From: Limanda limanda
Taxonomy: Eukaryota > Chordata > Actinopteri > Pleuronectiformes > Pleuronectidae
Length of the DNA: 64,000 nt
Assembly: GCF_963576545.1 (NCBI RefSeq)
Contig: NC_083646.1
Coordinates: forward strand, 24,266,527 to 24,330,526
Reading direction: 5' to 3'
The translations under genes and the position numbers were made by a program. The notes under the pieces were generated by a model. That model had not been told where the DNA came from. It ran no database searches and worked only from the letters and a program-made list of their open reading frames with translations. Positions 13,560-26,024 of the stretch are shown here, in pieces. The first letter of the stretch is position 1, and the number at the start of each line of letters is the position of its first letter.

Positions 13560-13760
13560 AGGTTCAGTTTTGCCGTAACCAAAAAACCACATGTATGACC
13601 CCTAACCAATATTGTAACCTTCACTTAACCACTACTCTAATCCCAGCATTGATTTTAACTGTTAAACTGATTTTAACCCTAAAATCACTGTGACAACCAG
13701 CCACAATTTCTACATTCCCCCAAACGTCCTCACAAGCATGACCAAGCCAAAGTGCAAATA
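13560..13760. repeat. CA-flanked CCCTAA-type repeat, divergent copy 3
   Basis: Between a CA tract and later CA/GT-rich sequence are degraded words of the family: cccctaaccaata, ttaaccctaaaatc, agccacaatttctac and cgtcctcacaagc. The order (CTAACC runs, then a CCTCACAAG word) matches copies 1 and 2, but divergence is much higher and the edges are uncertain. Confidence 0.4.
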
Positions 13761-14499
13761 CACTTCTTCTAACATATATTAGAAGAGAGGAGTAGCATAC
13801 TTACTTAGCAAAGTGTGTGTGTGTGTGTGCGTGTGTGTGTGTGAGTGTGTGAATGTGTGTGTGCATGCCTGCATGCTCTAGTCTGGTTTCTCTCTGACAA
13901 AGATGACAGCATTGTGTGCATGTTTCTGAATGTGTTTGCATGCACACTCTATTAACTGTGGGTGGTTATTTATGTGTGTATGGGGGTAAAAGATGTGGTC
14001 AAACTGAGAGCTTCTTCACATGCAGCAGAAAAAATCCCTTACACAGAAAGTTTACACAAAAAAGTAAAGTTGCAAATGTACTAAGCTCTAAAGATGTTTT
14101 AAAGAAATAATCAAGTACTAAATCAAATGAGATGTTAGACTCTAACGCTTTTTTCAGAGTGCAGTTTTGAGATTATGTTTTGATAAAAGGTTTAAAAAAA
14201 CAAATCTGGTTTGTACTATAACATGTTGATGCCAATCTCCTCCGAGTTTCCTCCCTGTAAGGTTCTTTTCCTCTGATGTAGCCTGTCTTAGAGCCGCATA
14301 GACACCACACTGTATGATAGAAATTCAACAGTAAAGCAAATTGGCAGAGCCACAGAGGGCGGATCAACAGTGAGAAGACAAGCTGGGAAGGAGGCGGAGA
14401 GCAGAGGAGGCAGTGTGAAAGATAGAGAGCGAGCGAGATGGAGATGATGATGGAAAGAGAGAGAGGCTGTGGTGGTTTATATAACATCTCCAGGATGGT

Positions 14500-14820
14500 C
14501 TTTGGCATGCGTCAGGGGGCTGAGCCATCAATCACTCCATCTGTGTAAAATCACGAGCTGACTCCAATATTGCTAAATATTTATACTGTCACATACACAC
14601 AGGCGTGCAGATGAAAAGAGCCATTCATTAGGGCCTTCTCAGGGCTGTCAGCCTGAAGATGGAGATTAGAGAAGCAACCTCCCACCGCGCCTGGCTCTCT
14701 TCTCACCGAGCTTCTCAGCCCTATATATAGAGCCATCAGGGCGATAAATATCTCTAGCATGCCTCTGTTAGGTAAATACCCAGTAAATATGGCAGGGAGG
14801 ATCGGAGACTAAGCTAAACA
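14500..14820. promoter_or_regulatory. Candidate conserved non-coding element
   Basis: The block contains ccatcaatcactccatctg, ccaatattgctaaatattt, ccattcattagggcctt, ccctatatatagagccat and agggcgataaatatctct. It has high word complexity, balanced composition and no repeats or long open frames. The short palindrome ctatatatag is at about 14720. The call rests on composition alone. Confidence 0.33.
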
Positions 14821-15710
14821 GACCTGTGTGTCTGTGCGTGTGTGTTGTGTACAAGTGTGAGTCTCCTAACAGGGAACAATAGGGACTTGTCATGCTATAT
14901 TCTGTTTGGATACACTATGCTGATAGCCAGGCTTTGATTTGGTTGGCGTTCAGGATGTTGTTGTAAATGTAAAGTTGAGTAACTTTCTCAGCTGATGATA
15001 ACAAACCAAACAAGCAGGAAAACAATGAAGAAGAGAAACTTGTTAACAACCTTAAGAAATAATCTATCATACCAAAGTAAGGGTGTCAATTGTGTCAAGA
15101 TAACTTGTTAATTTAGATTTGAACAAACTTACTTCATTTGGGTGCTACTAACTGAAGTGATTTTGTTGTTGGTCCAGACATTTTCTTTTTTCAGTGTGTA
15201 AAACCAAACCGTATTCTATTTTCAGCAAACCTTTACTCTATCTCCCTTTAGAAATCAGTCATCTTAACACACCTTGGTTTGGCAGTGCTAACTTTAATGT
15301 GTACGCTGAGGTATATGCATAATGCAGTGTTTGTGGAGCTTAACACAGCTTGACCTCTGCTCTCTCCCCTTTATGGAAGTGCAACACTGAATTGCTGGAA
15401 TCCTTCTTTAATGTGTTGCATTGCCATCGATGTGTAGTTGGTCCACAGAGTAACTTTACCTTGATAGATGAGCAGAGAGAAAAGGAATCTGAACCAAATA
15501 GCTCTGCTGATTGCATATACAGTAAACAACAAAACCCCTGAGTACATCCCTGCTCACTGTCACTAAAATGCTGAGTAATTAAAAATGCTGCCAAATTAAT
15601 ACAACTGAATTTATTTTTAACCCAATCGAATGCCAGTTAATAAAAAAAATCAAAACGTTTGACTAATCAAACAACAGTAAAAGATATTAAAGTCACGGCA
15701 CCCATCATTT

Positions 15711-15960
15711 AAGATAATCCTTTATTAGTCCCACTAAGAGGATATTAATAACAGACACACAGTAAAAGAAATAACACAAGATATATAACACAAAGAAATA
15801 TCAATAGAAAATAATACATATAATGTAAGCAGAATACCATCTAACAAAATTGAACCTATATGACATTGAAATTGCACAGATATAAAATGAACATTGCATA
15901 GTTAAATTAGTTAAAATCCTTAGGAAGGTTTTAGGTTGATATGATCTATTTTGTATGTTC
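15711..15960 (-). mobile_element. Retroelement 3' end remnant, minus orientation
   Basis: The words aagataatcctttattagtc, ccacta-gaggatattaataa and cagacacacagtaaaagaaa are, in reverse complement, the kind of '...gggactaataaaggattatctt' tail seen at 3' ends of fish retroelements. The tail at the left edge implies minus orientation. The rightward part is AT-rich and blends into unique sequence. Family not asserted. Confidence 0.5.
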
Positions 15961-16089
15961 ATCTTTACTTTAATTGATGGATTCAATCATCTAAGAAAGA
16001 GATGATTCCCCTCTTATACAACCGAATGGAGAGATGTTCACAGTTCTTTACGACTGTTTAACAACTGTTTTTCTGCTTCTGTTCTGCTT

Positions 16090-16625
16090 TTGCTCTGCCT
16101 TCCATACCCCAAAGTTTTTCTGTGGATTCAAGTCCAATGATCAATGTTATGTTGGTAAATTCCTCTCCTGACTAACTTCTTGGTAACGGGAGTCATCTTT
16201 TCATTCTGTTGTTGGATAAGAGCTTGTATTCATAGTGCCAAATATAAATTCCATCACCCCTTAAACCTTTTGCAGTCACGCAGCCTCGGTATCAGCACAC
16301 TCCCGCCTCTGTGTTTCACAAACGGAACTGTGCATTCATTCTATTAGTCCTGGATAGTTCTATACCAAACATGCCGGACGCCATCTGATCCACACAAATT
16401 TATTTTGGTTTCATCTGACCAAAGACAGTGCTGCCAATATCCATCGGGCTTTCTTTCATGTTCTTTGGCAAAGTGAAATCTCGCAGTTTTGTGGAGTTTG
16501 TGGAAAATGTTTTTCTTCTTAGACGCCATCTGTAAAGTTGGACTTCACACGTCCCACACATGGTCTGATCAGTCAGTGAAACGTCAAAATCCACAGACAA
16601 ATCCTTCGCCAAGTTACCCTTAAAC
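16090..16625 (-). pseudogene. Tc1/mariner transposase relic
   Basis: The minus-strand translation of 16344-16529 contains CLWSDETKINLCGSDGVRHV, the catalytic-core signature of Tc1-like DDE transposases around the second aspartate (consensus WSDETKI-LFGSDG). Just upstream on that strand (16530-16620), other frames give DLSVDFDVSLTDQT and RWRLRRK, resembling the end of the DNA-binding part. Downstream (16090-16340), shifted frames give further degraded transposase-like words such as GDGIYIWHYEY. Frames change at least twice and are interrupted by stops, and no terminal repeats are visible. It is a dead fragment of an element that would be about 1.3 kb when intact. Confidence 0.8.
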
Positions 16626-19600
16626 GTATGTTTTACAATTTAAGAGGGAGTAAGAAGCTAATAGTGCATTGTGTGCCACTGGGGCTGTACTCATCTGTGC
16701 CTTTTTTTTGTATAGCTCCTAACCACTACTATAACTACCTTGTGTTCAGTCTCCTATTACTGCTTTTGTACCCAGTCCCGTCTTTATGAAGTGTCACATC
16801 TTGGTCTTCTACTTGTTTAAAGCAATTTTAGAGCCATGTTAGAGTAGACATGACCCAGGCCAAAAATGATGCCAAAGATACTAGCCAGTCAAAGCATGGT
16901 AAAATTAAAGAGGAGGCAGAGGTAGCTTAGTAACCTGGTGTGTGTTCCTCTGGCTGTGGATTTGACTTTCCAATCATTTCTCTTTATTATTGCATTGAAA
17001 GGTAGCATGGTATGACTATTGTTGTTATGACGATCGTCTCAGGCATGCCCATTGTGAAGCGTTAACGCAGCACGTACATGTGAGTCCACTGTAAATGTTG
17101 TGAGAGGATACAGACAGTTTCATCTAACCAGCCATTTATCACCCACAAACCACATCAATAAATAGAGAACCTCCTCCACAGATTATATGTGAATAGAAGT
17201 AATTATAACAGTTCAAAAGTCTTTATAGCCTTGGATAAAGAAAACATTTCCTCAATGATGTTTGAAGTCAGACTTGGCCTTCAATGCCTCTGTGTTCCAG
17301 TTTCTAAGCTTCTCAACTGACATCTTTCATATCATTCTGCTTCTGTCTCCTTATTCTTTGTTTATTCTCTTTATCCATTGACCCAATCCAGTCCACACTC
17401 TCTTCATGTCTCCACCCAGTTGTTAGATAGTCTGAAGCGTGCCATTGTGTTGGGAGCACTCATTTCATCCGCCTTGACGGACCTCAGAACACTGCGCGGG
17501 CTTTGGCAACAAAAAGACATCAGCAACATCATCTTCACACTGTAATTACGAGAATGGGGGGAAATTTCATTTTGATTAGCGAAAGAGCTTTTATTCTCAA
17601 ACTCACATCCATAATTAATCATTAAATCATGGGAGAGTGAGTGAGAGGGATAGACGGGGAAGGGGTGGGGGCAGCGAAAGGAGGAAGGAGGGATGGACGT
17701 AGGGAGGGATGTAGCAGTGGAGAGAAAGGAAAAGGGCATGTAATTATCTGCAGAAGTTCGACATCCCCTGTAAATCCACGGAGCTGCCTGACGTCGCTAA
17801 TTAAAGAAGCAATCAAAGGTCCACCTCCAGAGGTTTTGAGAGAAAGAGAGGGGGAAGGAAACAGGCCAGAGCGAGAGAGAGAGAGAAAGAGAGAGAAGGC
17901 CTAATGGGGGGAATGAGACAGGGGGAATATGAGGAAGGAAGAGTGTTGTGATCGTTGTTATTGTTTCATATGTCAACCTCCCCTCTTGATGATTGGATGA
18001 GGCTCACGCATGCCTCCTCCCTCCTCCCTCTATTCCATCCCTTTTTTTTCCCCCTTTACTTGCATCTGGCCATCACACTGTGATCATTTCTGACCTTCGT
18101 CTGAGGAGCGCAAATAGCTGCTGTGATTTACAGCATCAGGGAAATAAGCGCCACTCCAACCAAAAGTAATACATTAGTCATATCTGGTTAGACATTTGTA
18201 GAGTTGAAATGATGCATCTTCTGATGCTTTTCCAGGACGCATAATCGGTGATGTAAGCCGCAGTCGTCAGGTGTTTCAGGCCTTTCAGCATCAGACGCCC
18301 TCTCACTGGCAGCCCTGCTCAGGCGGATCAGGCCACACTTTGTGCAGCTGCTGTAACAACCTCCCACGTGTTTGCTCGTTTTTTGTTTTTTTTTTATCCT
18401 TAGCCAACCAGATAAATTCTCAGCAACCCGTGTGTTGTGGAAGGAGACCATTGATCTTTAGTTGTCATTGAATGTCCAACTTGTGTTTTCTGTCTGTGCC
18501 GTTTCTCTAGGTAATAGGTATTGTTAACCAATTGGTTGCTTGTAAGTTATTTCTGCCATGAAATTAAAACATGTGTCCTCTTTTAAAGCGTTGTGAATGT
18601 ATCCACTATTGTTAAGTCTAGGCTACATCAGATGATGCTTGTGTTATTATGTTTGCAAATTTGCTAATAATACTATTTATTTTTAGTAGAAAGTATTATT
18701 AGTATTTTGGATTTTACCATGCTGTTACTACCCTGATTGCTAGAAGCGAGAATACAATGCTCAGGAAGAAAGAATGAATCAAGATGGTTTCCCCAATTTA
18801 GTTTTTTTCCACTTCACCTTTGGTTTCTCTCTCTGTTTCTCCCTCCTTGTTTTCCTCCCTCTCTGGGGGCACAGACCTGGGGGACCCGAGGTAGATAGAG
18901 TTAGTGTGGACCAGATTATACTCACACTGGGTCATCCTCTGTCAGCAGAAAAAGAGCTGAGAGCAGGACACCTACCTGTGTTTCCTCTGACCACTGCCTC
19001 AACTCTGTGTGTGTGTGTGTGGGTGTGTGTGTGTGTGAGAGAGAGAGATTATATTTACTCTTATTGACAACCAATTTTAGTTTTCTGTTTTGTTTCAGCA
19101 TCAAACATATTTTTTCTGCAATGATACAAGAGAAAAAACACATTTGGATATTTTTCCCTTATTAAACAGACACACGTGATTATGTGAGCCTGTGCTGACA
19201 TTAATAACTGTATTGTCTTGAAAACTACTAAAATAGTTGTAGGGTTAGTTATTTACGTATCAAGGAACAAAATACTTCATATTCTTTTGTATTATTATTT
19301 TGTCCTTCCCAAAATAATCTTCCCGTTGTCATTGCAAACCTTGTCTGGCAACCATTTCTCAAAATCTACATTTTACATGTTTCCTTGACTTGCAAAGAAA
19401 GGACGTGTAGAACAAAACATTATGAGCGGTGTTTAAGACTTGAAGCTTTCCTGCCAGACCCAAACTCTCCTCCCCGAGTGGGTGGCTCTAAAGAAACAAA
19501 GTAAAGAGACTAAAACACTTCACCACCAAAAAAACATAAAATGCATAAATTCCTGTGTAGCAGAGGATTTTTGCCAAAACAGGCTTTGTGGCTGTATTAA

Positions 19601-21299
19601 GTATTGTGTTATTTGTTTGATAATGTTATCTAAAAGATATTCACTCTTTTCTTCAACTTGTGTTTCAAGTCACTGGTGGATTAATATTAGCCTTCAGAGT
19701 CACTGTATCAGTGTAACAGGCCCTCTGTCAGTCTGTGGCCTCATTCTCTTCTGTTTATTCGTCCTTGGGGTGTGTTCATGGTGTCTTCATCTCTCTCGCT
19801 CCGTCCTGTCCACTCGGTGTCAATCTGGCTGCTGTATAATTGGTTGTTTTTTGGTCGGCTGGCCTGTCCTCCATGGCGTTGATTCATGGCGTTTGTAAAG
19901 GTGACAGTAGCGGCTGTCCGTACCAGACAAAGTAGAGCCATCACCAGGCAGACCTCAGCTGACCTGTGAGTTGGTGCGCACACACTGGCACACACGCGGA
20001 CACACGCACACACACGCAGAGGAAACCCATGCAGCTGTGCCTGAGGCCTCACCGGGGAGGAGAGGGAGGCAGATAAGGTCATCGTGTCCACGGCTTGACC
20101 GCCTCCTCAAATAGACACATACAGACGGATGATTGTCTCTGTTTTTGTAATGGAATTTAAATCAAATTAAAATTGCATATATTTTATACACTTTATGCAT
20201 CTAAATACTGTTTACAGTCACATTCACATACATTTCACATACAGTATAGTTCTTGGCCTTTATATAACATGTAACGGAATTTGCCTAGGCACAAAAAACT
20301 CTTTGTCGACATGTTAAATATTATATATAGACACACCCTGTTGGAATATGTAAAGAAAGTCACATACACATACAAGTAAATTGTACAAAAACATAAACCA
20401 TATACGTGTATAATACATATGATAACCACTTTCTTAAAAGAATAAATATATTTTACAAGTAAACGGTCCATGAAATCATTGAAACAACATTAAAAGTAGA
20501 AAACTAATAAAAACAATGTAAATATCGTTACTAAAATGAAAGATTGCCTAATAAAAATCCACATGAATGTATATACACAGAGATTTATATTGTAAACACC
20601 TAAAAACGCGTAGGAGCACACAATCACACACCATGCTCTCATATGCAGGCCATTCCCAGTGACCTGGATACACCCTGAACTGACACTTTATCTACTTAGC
20701 AGTGTCACCTTCAAAAGCCTGCACCACTGACACACACACAGATCACCTCATGTGTAAAAATCCCCCCACAAATAACAGCCATATGTGTGTCAGGTTTAGG
20801 GGTCTCCATCAAGTGCTTTTTAAGGCGCTGGCTTCATATCTATAATTGAAGGTAATCGGCTGGTAAAGGGATTGTAAAGGGTTTCATGCTGTAGTTCAGA
20901 ACTGTTTCATGGTTCTGACCTTGTATAAGCATGTGTTGTTTTTTTTATCCTTTCTTGTGTTATGGTTTGATACAGTATAATTGACTTTGCTTGCTGTTGT
21001 GTCTATCCACACTGATTTCTTTGTCTTTTAGAGTGTGTGCGTTTTTTAGTGCGACTATGCTTATTAGAACAAATGAGGGTTTGTAGTGGTGTATATTTAG
21101 ATTAATACTGGGGTTGGATTTCGTTTCAGGGATTAGAGAATGAATACAATCGGTCCACGCAGGTATAATAAGACGTCTGGGTGTGCGAGCTGGCCTGATT
21201 ACATGTGCATGTGCAAGTGAGCTTACATTCACAGCGAGCTGACCTGTGTTACAGCAAGTGTAATTGATTGTGTGTGTGCTGGTGTCTCGGTGTTAAGGT

Positions 21300-21560
21300 T
21301 AATTTCTCTAACTGCTGGTAAGTGCTGTCTGACCGCTCCCCTGGCGGCCTCTCCGAGCTGAAGTAATGCCACTTAGAGGCCCCGGGCCCCTGCCACCGGC
21401 CAGTCCATTGATTCACTGATCAATAATTGCATCTGTACCGTACACTGAGCAGGGAGACTCCCGCTCTGACCCGACACTAGCACAAACACACCAGCTGGGC
21501 CCAGGCACAGAGTCACACCACACGGACGCTCATCAAACTACAGTCCAGGGAACACCTAAG
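21300..21560. promoter_or_regulatory. Candidate conserved non-coding element
   Basis: This GC-richer unique block includes ctccgagctgaagtaatgcc, ggccagtccattgattcac, tgatcaataattgcatctg and acctaagggttcattaatta. It lies in AT-rich intron, has no coding potential and mixes homeodomain-like cores with CpG-containing words. Confidence 0.3.
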
Positions 21561-22964
21561 GGTTCATTAATTAGGATTTATCCCATTTGGAGAATAGATT
21601 CACTCCCATCACTGCTCACATGCTCCCGTACAGTCCAGTCATACAGACGCAGGAACTAGAACAGTCTCAACTACTATTGCATATTTGCCATGTGCATAAA
21701 GAATAACCAGGTAGATTTTAGGACCAGACAGTATTGTTATTGTATGAGGAACAGTAGAGGCCAATTTTCTCCAAAAAATCTTGTCACAATCTTATAAAAC
21801 GCACAATCACGAGCCATGATTTGGATTGCGGTTGTTTTTCGTAATTTTGAAATGCACTGTTGACTCAGCTAATGAACTGAGACATAGGTAGATCATACCA
21901 TGCATGTCTCATGTTGCTTCAGGGCTCCTGTGGCTTCTTAAAAAGTCTTAAATTAAATTGTCTTAAATTGACCATAAATGTGCTGTTCAATGTCATTCTC
22001 CCGTGTTTACAACACATCTCTCTGGTCCTTTCACACTTTGTCTCTTCTTTCCCTAGAAATGCTAACTACTAATAGCATAATAGTAAAACATGCCCCTGTC
22101 AAATGTTCAAATCTGTGCATGAAATTATTATTCAGCAAGTTCATATAAAAAGTTAAATTTCCTCTACATACACTGTGCCCTCTGTACAAGTGTATGTTAG
22201 TCACTGTTTCAGTTCTACACTCAGACTTTGGATAAGACGTTCCTATCATCTGGAAATCAAAATGACATCACCGCCCGTTTCTCCGCATCCTTTTCTTCCT
22301 CCTGTTGTTTAATTCCTCTCAGGAAGCCTCCATCTTGTTTTAGATCACAGGCAATAAAGCAGCCTGCCTCTCTCTCTCTCTCTGGCTATCTATCTCTCTC
22401 GTCGTCTCTCGCACCTCCTGTTAAAAGACTCAGTCAGTCAGAACACTGAAAACACATATTAAACAGGCATCAGCCTCTCGCCGGGGCCAAATCACGCTGT
22501 TCAAATGTTGTTCTTCCACCGGGAGCGCAGGACAACTGAAGAGATGGGATCTGCAACATTAACTTGATTCACGGCTGAGGCGACTGAGTGACACTCCATA
22601 AACCTCAGCGGGCCGTCGCCGGGCCCCGCCGACAGCACCCCCATGGCTAATGTGACACACAGTGGCAACGCATAGCCCTCCCACCCCCAAAAGACACACA
22701 CCAGACATACATACACGCGCGCACACATCAGCAAGCACAACTAGGGACTCACATATACATACAAATATATATATAGAGCAGCACATATTGTATTGACACA
22801 CACTAGTGAAGCCTGACCACAACATTCCACCCACATATTGAAACATACATAGAACATGAATACAAAGACGCATTCGTACATGTTTGATACAAACTGGCAA
22901 AACTGATCTTTACCAAGCTGAATATACTGTACACACAGTCAGGAGGTCACACACTAGAAGGCAC

Positions 22965-23215
22965 GTTATCTCCAAACACACACATGTTTGCATTCCCTTG
23001 CCTCTTACCCTAACCTTAACCGTCACAACCAAATGCCTAACCCTAACCCTAACCTAAACCTAATTTAACCCTAAACAGCCCATTGAATTTGTGAGGACCA
23101 GCAGAAATGTCCTTACAACATCAAAATGTTCCCACAATGATGAACCAAAATTGGCCATCATAAATATAGTTAGACACGTGCGCACACAGGCAAACACACA
23201 GGCACACACACACAT
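22965..23215. repeat. CA-flanked interspersed repeat with CCCTAA motifs, copy 2
   Basis: It shares with 1885-2142 the ordered words cttaccctaacctta, cctaaccctaaccctaacc, aacagcccattgaatttgtg, aggaccagcagaaatgtcc, ttacaacatcaaaatgt and gaaccaaaattggcc, then tagacac and a CA-rich edge. The two copies are clearly the same element. Within it the CCCTAA hexamer repeats about three times in tandem. Confidence 0.75.
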
Positions 23216-23576
23216 ACATACACATAAAAACATGTTTTATGGTAATGCAGCAGAGAGTTATGGTCCTCTGCAGAAGACCTCTCAGCTGGCAGCGTTTTGG
23301 CGTAGGCAGTTAGCACGGGCCCTGTAGCTCCGTGTAAACAGGTAACCTCTGCTGCTCAGAATGTCGACTTCCTCTGGTTGTCTTCCTCCCTGCAGCCGCC
23401 CTCCACACACTCACTCCTCTGCCTGTCACTTGAGATGCAGATGGAAGAGTGGGAACTGAGATTTACTACACCAACTTGTTGCCTTTGAACTGCGGAATCA
23501 CAGCAATGTTTTTGGTAGTTTGTCTTTTAACATTTGAAACATCTTTATTTCATACTACACAGAGTGTAATACGCAG

Positions 23577-23578
<2 letters not shown>

Positions 23579-23636
<58 letters not shown>

Positions 23637-23667
23637 GTGCGTGTGTGCGTGTGCTTGCGTGTGTGTA
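23579..23667. repeat. (GT)n microsatellite with GC-interrupted end
   Basis: About 26 perfect GT units pass into (GTGTGTGC)-like units up to gtgtgtacc. Confidence 0.95.
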
Positions 23668-25132
23668 CCTTTTTTCCTGTCTTCTCATCAGATAACCAAT
23701 GAAACCAAAATAAGAGCAGACCCTTACAATTATTAACTTTTATCAATTTTCTTAATTAAGTTAACTTTGCTTCTGCAAATTGTATCTGTCCAGGTCTCAA
23801 CAGTTGACTCTGTCTTTGGACATACTGTGAACAGATAAAGTGTTTACTGTTTCCTCCAGTGCTACATGTATAAACATGTAAAACAAAATGTAATAGTCCA
23901 TTTGAGTGTGTGTCTGAGCAGGATTGAGAGATTTACTGTCACTGGCTGGTGAGCTCTGCTTATAGTGAGAGTGAGAGTTAAAGTGAACACACCCCTGTGC
24001 TGGTGTGAGAGCGGGCCACAGCCGGGTCAGAGACTGTTTGCAGCACAGCTCTGACTTTCTGATCACAATGTCAACCTTGTGAAAGCAGGACATTAAATGT
24101 CAGAGGGAGATAGGAATATCAATGATTGATGAGTTTGTTCCTGTATGTACTGTGAGATCTGTGTGATCTTGTTGCTTCCCTTGAGGGTAAACCTCGCGCT
24201 TCCCAATATGTCAACCCTTCTGGAAAAAAGAAGCTGTTTTATTTCCTGAAGAGGTGCGGTTTTGGAGAGAGTTGTTAGAATTTTGAACGCTTTCAAGTAC
24301 CGAAAGTCTTGCAGTATCTTCAAACTTTGAAGTACACACCTTAAAACTAAAACATTGCAAATGAATGTCAACATGCTCTTCCAGTGACAGTAGAACATGT
24401 GTTTTCAGCTTTTTGTACAGTAAGTTCATGTGTGCCGAGGAGCCCAGGTGTGAAAAAAGTCCCCTCTTCACTGTCTCAAATTCCCATTTTTCTGCATAGA
24501 TTAGCCCACAAGTGTCTGAGCCAGGCGCTGTTTAAACAATGGCATTTCTAACACTGTTCCTATCACCTTGGAAACGCCATGGCAACCTGTGATCTGAGAG
24601 GGCACAGTGTGGCTCAATTAGCACCAGTCATATCTCACCGCACTCTTCCGCCAGCCTTGTATCTCCATATTCTGTCTCCTCTCATGCATTAGTGACAAAA
24701 ATATGTGCAGTGTTACAACAACTTTTACAGCAACTTAGTTTTCTATATGGCTTTTGTTTCCTCATGGCATCTGATGCAGAAACATGGCAAGTTGAACAGT
24801 GGTGGTAACTGAGAGAACTAAGAGAGGAACCTACAGCTTTGTGTGCCTCTTCTCTGGGTCCTGGCTTTCATTCCATGAAACAATTTTCCTCTGATATTCA
24901 CATTTACATATCTTGGTTATGCAGATCGACTTAAAACTGAGTTGAGAGGCTGTTCTATCTCATTTTAGCTCCTGTTGTCTTTTGTTGTTGTCTGTTGTAA
25001 ATCACACAATGAATACAGGAAGCTGTCAGATGCTATGAGCTCCTCACTTCTCTGCTCAGTTTTGGAATGATTTAATTTCATAGCAGTTTAACAATATATA
25101 ATATATAAAAAATGTGAAATCTCATGTGAATG

Positions 25133-25152
25133 TGTTGCTCTGTTTCCTGTAG
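25133..25152 (+). promoter_or_regulatory. Splice acceptor of the terminal zinc-finger exon
   Basis: A pyrimidine-rich stretch (gttgctctgtttcctgtag) ends in AG at 25151-25152, where the coding frame starts. Reading upstream through the tract gives no credible protein. The tail's residue pattern begins just after the AG, so I place the exon border here. The join leaves one base of a codon in the upstream exon. An alternative initiation at the GTG of 25158 is unlikely. Confidence 0.8.
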
Positions 25153-26024
25153 GTATTGTGTCCAAGTCCTTTGAGTGTCGTCTGAAGGGCCAGGGGGCCA
25201 CGTTCGTGGAGGCAGAGGAGATGGGCTCTCCTGTGCACAGGAAGAGCTCAGCAGACCTGTCAGCACACGATGAGCAGGTCCAGCAGGTCATCATCATCCA
25301 GGGCTACGGCGGGGGGGATGTGGCCATCGACCAGGCCTTGGAGGAATCGGCTGCTGCCACCCTGCAGACGCTGGCCATGGCTGGCCAGGTGGCCGAGGTG
25401 CTGCACATCACCGAGGACGGACAAGTCATCTCCTCGGGAAGGGAAGTGGCATCTGGCGGGGCGCACCTGGGGGGAGACAGCACCCAGTTTGTGGTGCTGG
25501 AGTCGGGCGCGGCCAGGGAGGAGCTGCAGGCCGTCGCCAGAGGAGGGATGGCGGTTTCATCTGGGGGAAAAAGCCACATTGTGTCCGAGTCGTCCACAGC
25601 CCTGGACGCTCTGCTCAACGCTGTGAGCGAGATGGGCCACCAGGAGGCGCAGGGAGAGGAAACCGTCCTCCACGAGGACTTGAGCCCTGAGATGGGCGAG
25701 GAGGTGCAGAGCGAGGTGCAGGTGAAGCAGGAGCAGGACGAGGTTCAGGTCATCCAGCAGAGCAGCCAGGCGCAGATGCAGGAGGTGCTGCAGCTGGCGG
25801 CGTCACAGATGATGAAGGAAGGTCTGACCCAAGTCATCGTCAATGACGAGGGCACGCACTACATTGTGACGGAGCTGGACAATTGCACCTTACAGGTGGA
25901 GGGGACCGTGTATGGAGAGGCAGGGGTAGGAGAGGGGGAGGGGCAGCAGGGGGAGCAGCAGGGTGGAGAAGAGATGGTGGTGTATTTGGACGGAGCGCCT
26001 CACAATTTAGTCCTGGAAGGATAG
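25153..26024 (+). CDS. znf407: Terminal coding exon of a ZNF335/ZNF407-family C2H2 zinc-finger protein (znf407 favoured)
   Basis: This exon encodes the C-terminal tail of a large nuclear zinc-finger protein thought to act in transcription regulation. It opens right after an AG acceptor. Its first two bases (gt) complete a codon begun in the previous exon, then 289 codons run to TAG at 26022-26024. Numbering from the GTG at 25158, it shows AATLQTLAMAGQVAEVLHIT (about 66-85) and ITEDGQVI (84-91), STALDALLNAVSEMG (146-160), MQEVLQLAASQMMKEG (207-222) and TQVIVNDEGTHYIVTEL (224-240). From memory, human ZNF335 has similar blocks in the same order. The exon has no C2H2 finger, so all fingers lie upstream outside the window. 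It is acidic and Gln/Glu/Gly-rich, with a SUMO-type VKQE at 189-192. GC content is far above that of its flanks, as expected of coding sequence. The single-exon tail and long empty upstream interval favour znf407 over compact, many-exon znf335. The coding call is firm; the paralogue choice is about two to one. Confidence 0.9.

Larger units (their letters stand above)
16626..25132. other. Non-coding interval, probably last intron
   Basis: No exon is recognised. It holds purine-rich sequence near 17640-17920, a GT tract near 19008-19040, an AT-rich stretch at 20140-20600, a GC-richer CNE-like block at 21300-21560, a CT tract near 22366-22385, and the CCCTAA-type repeat copy 2 followed by a GT tract at 23579. 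Confidence 0.55.

Noticed and set aside
19440..19898. 152-codon plus-strand frame
   Set aside because: The composition is Cys/Leu/Ser-rich and random in character, with no homology recognised and no splice or start context.
23035..23070. CCCTAA tandem as an interstitial telomere
   Set aside because: Only about three units, and they lie inside a dispersed repeat that recurs at 1970-2020.
25158..25160. GTG as a translation start
   Set aside because: A splice acceptor lies just upstream and the family tail continues an upstream coding region; GTG starts are not expected here.
25270..25626. Other-frame and antisense open frames overlapping the coding exon
   Set aside because: GC-rich coding exons often leave alternative frames open. 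The frame starting at 25155-25158 has family-like motifs and ends at the proper stop.
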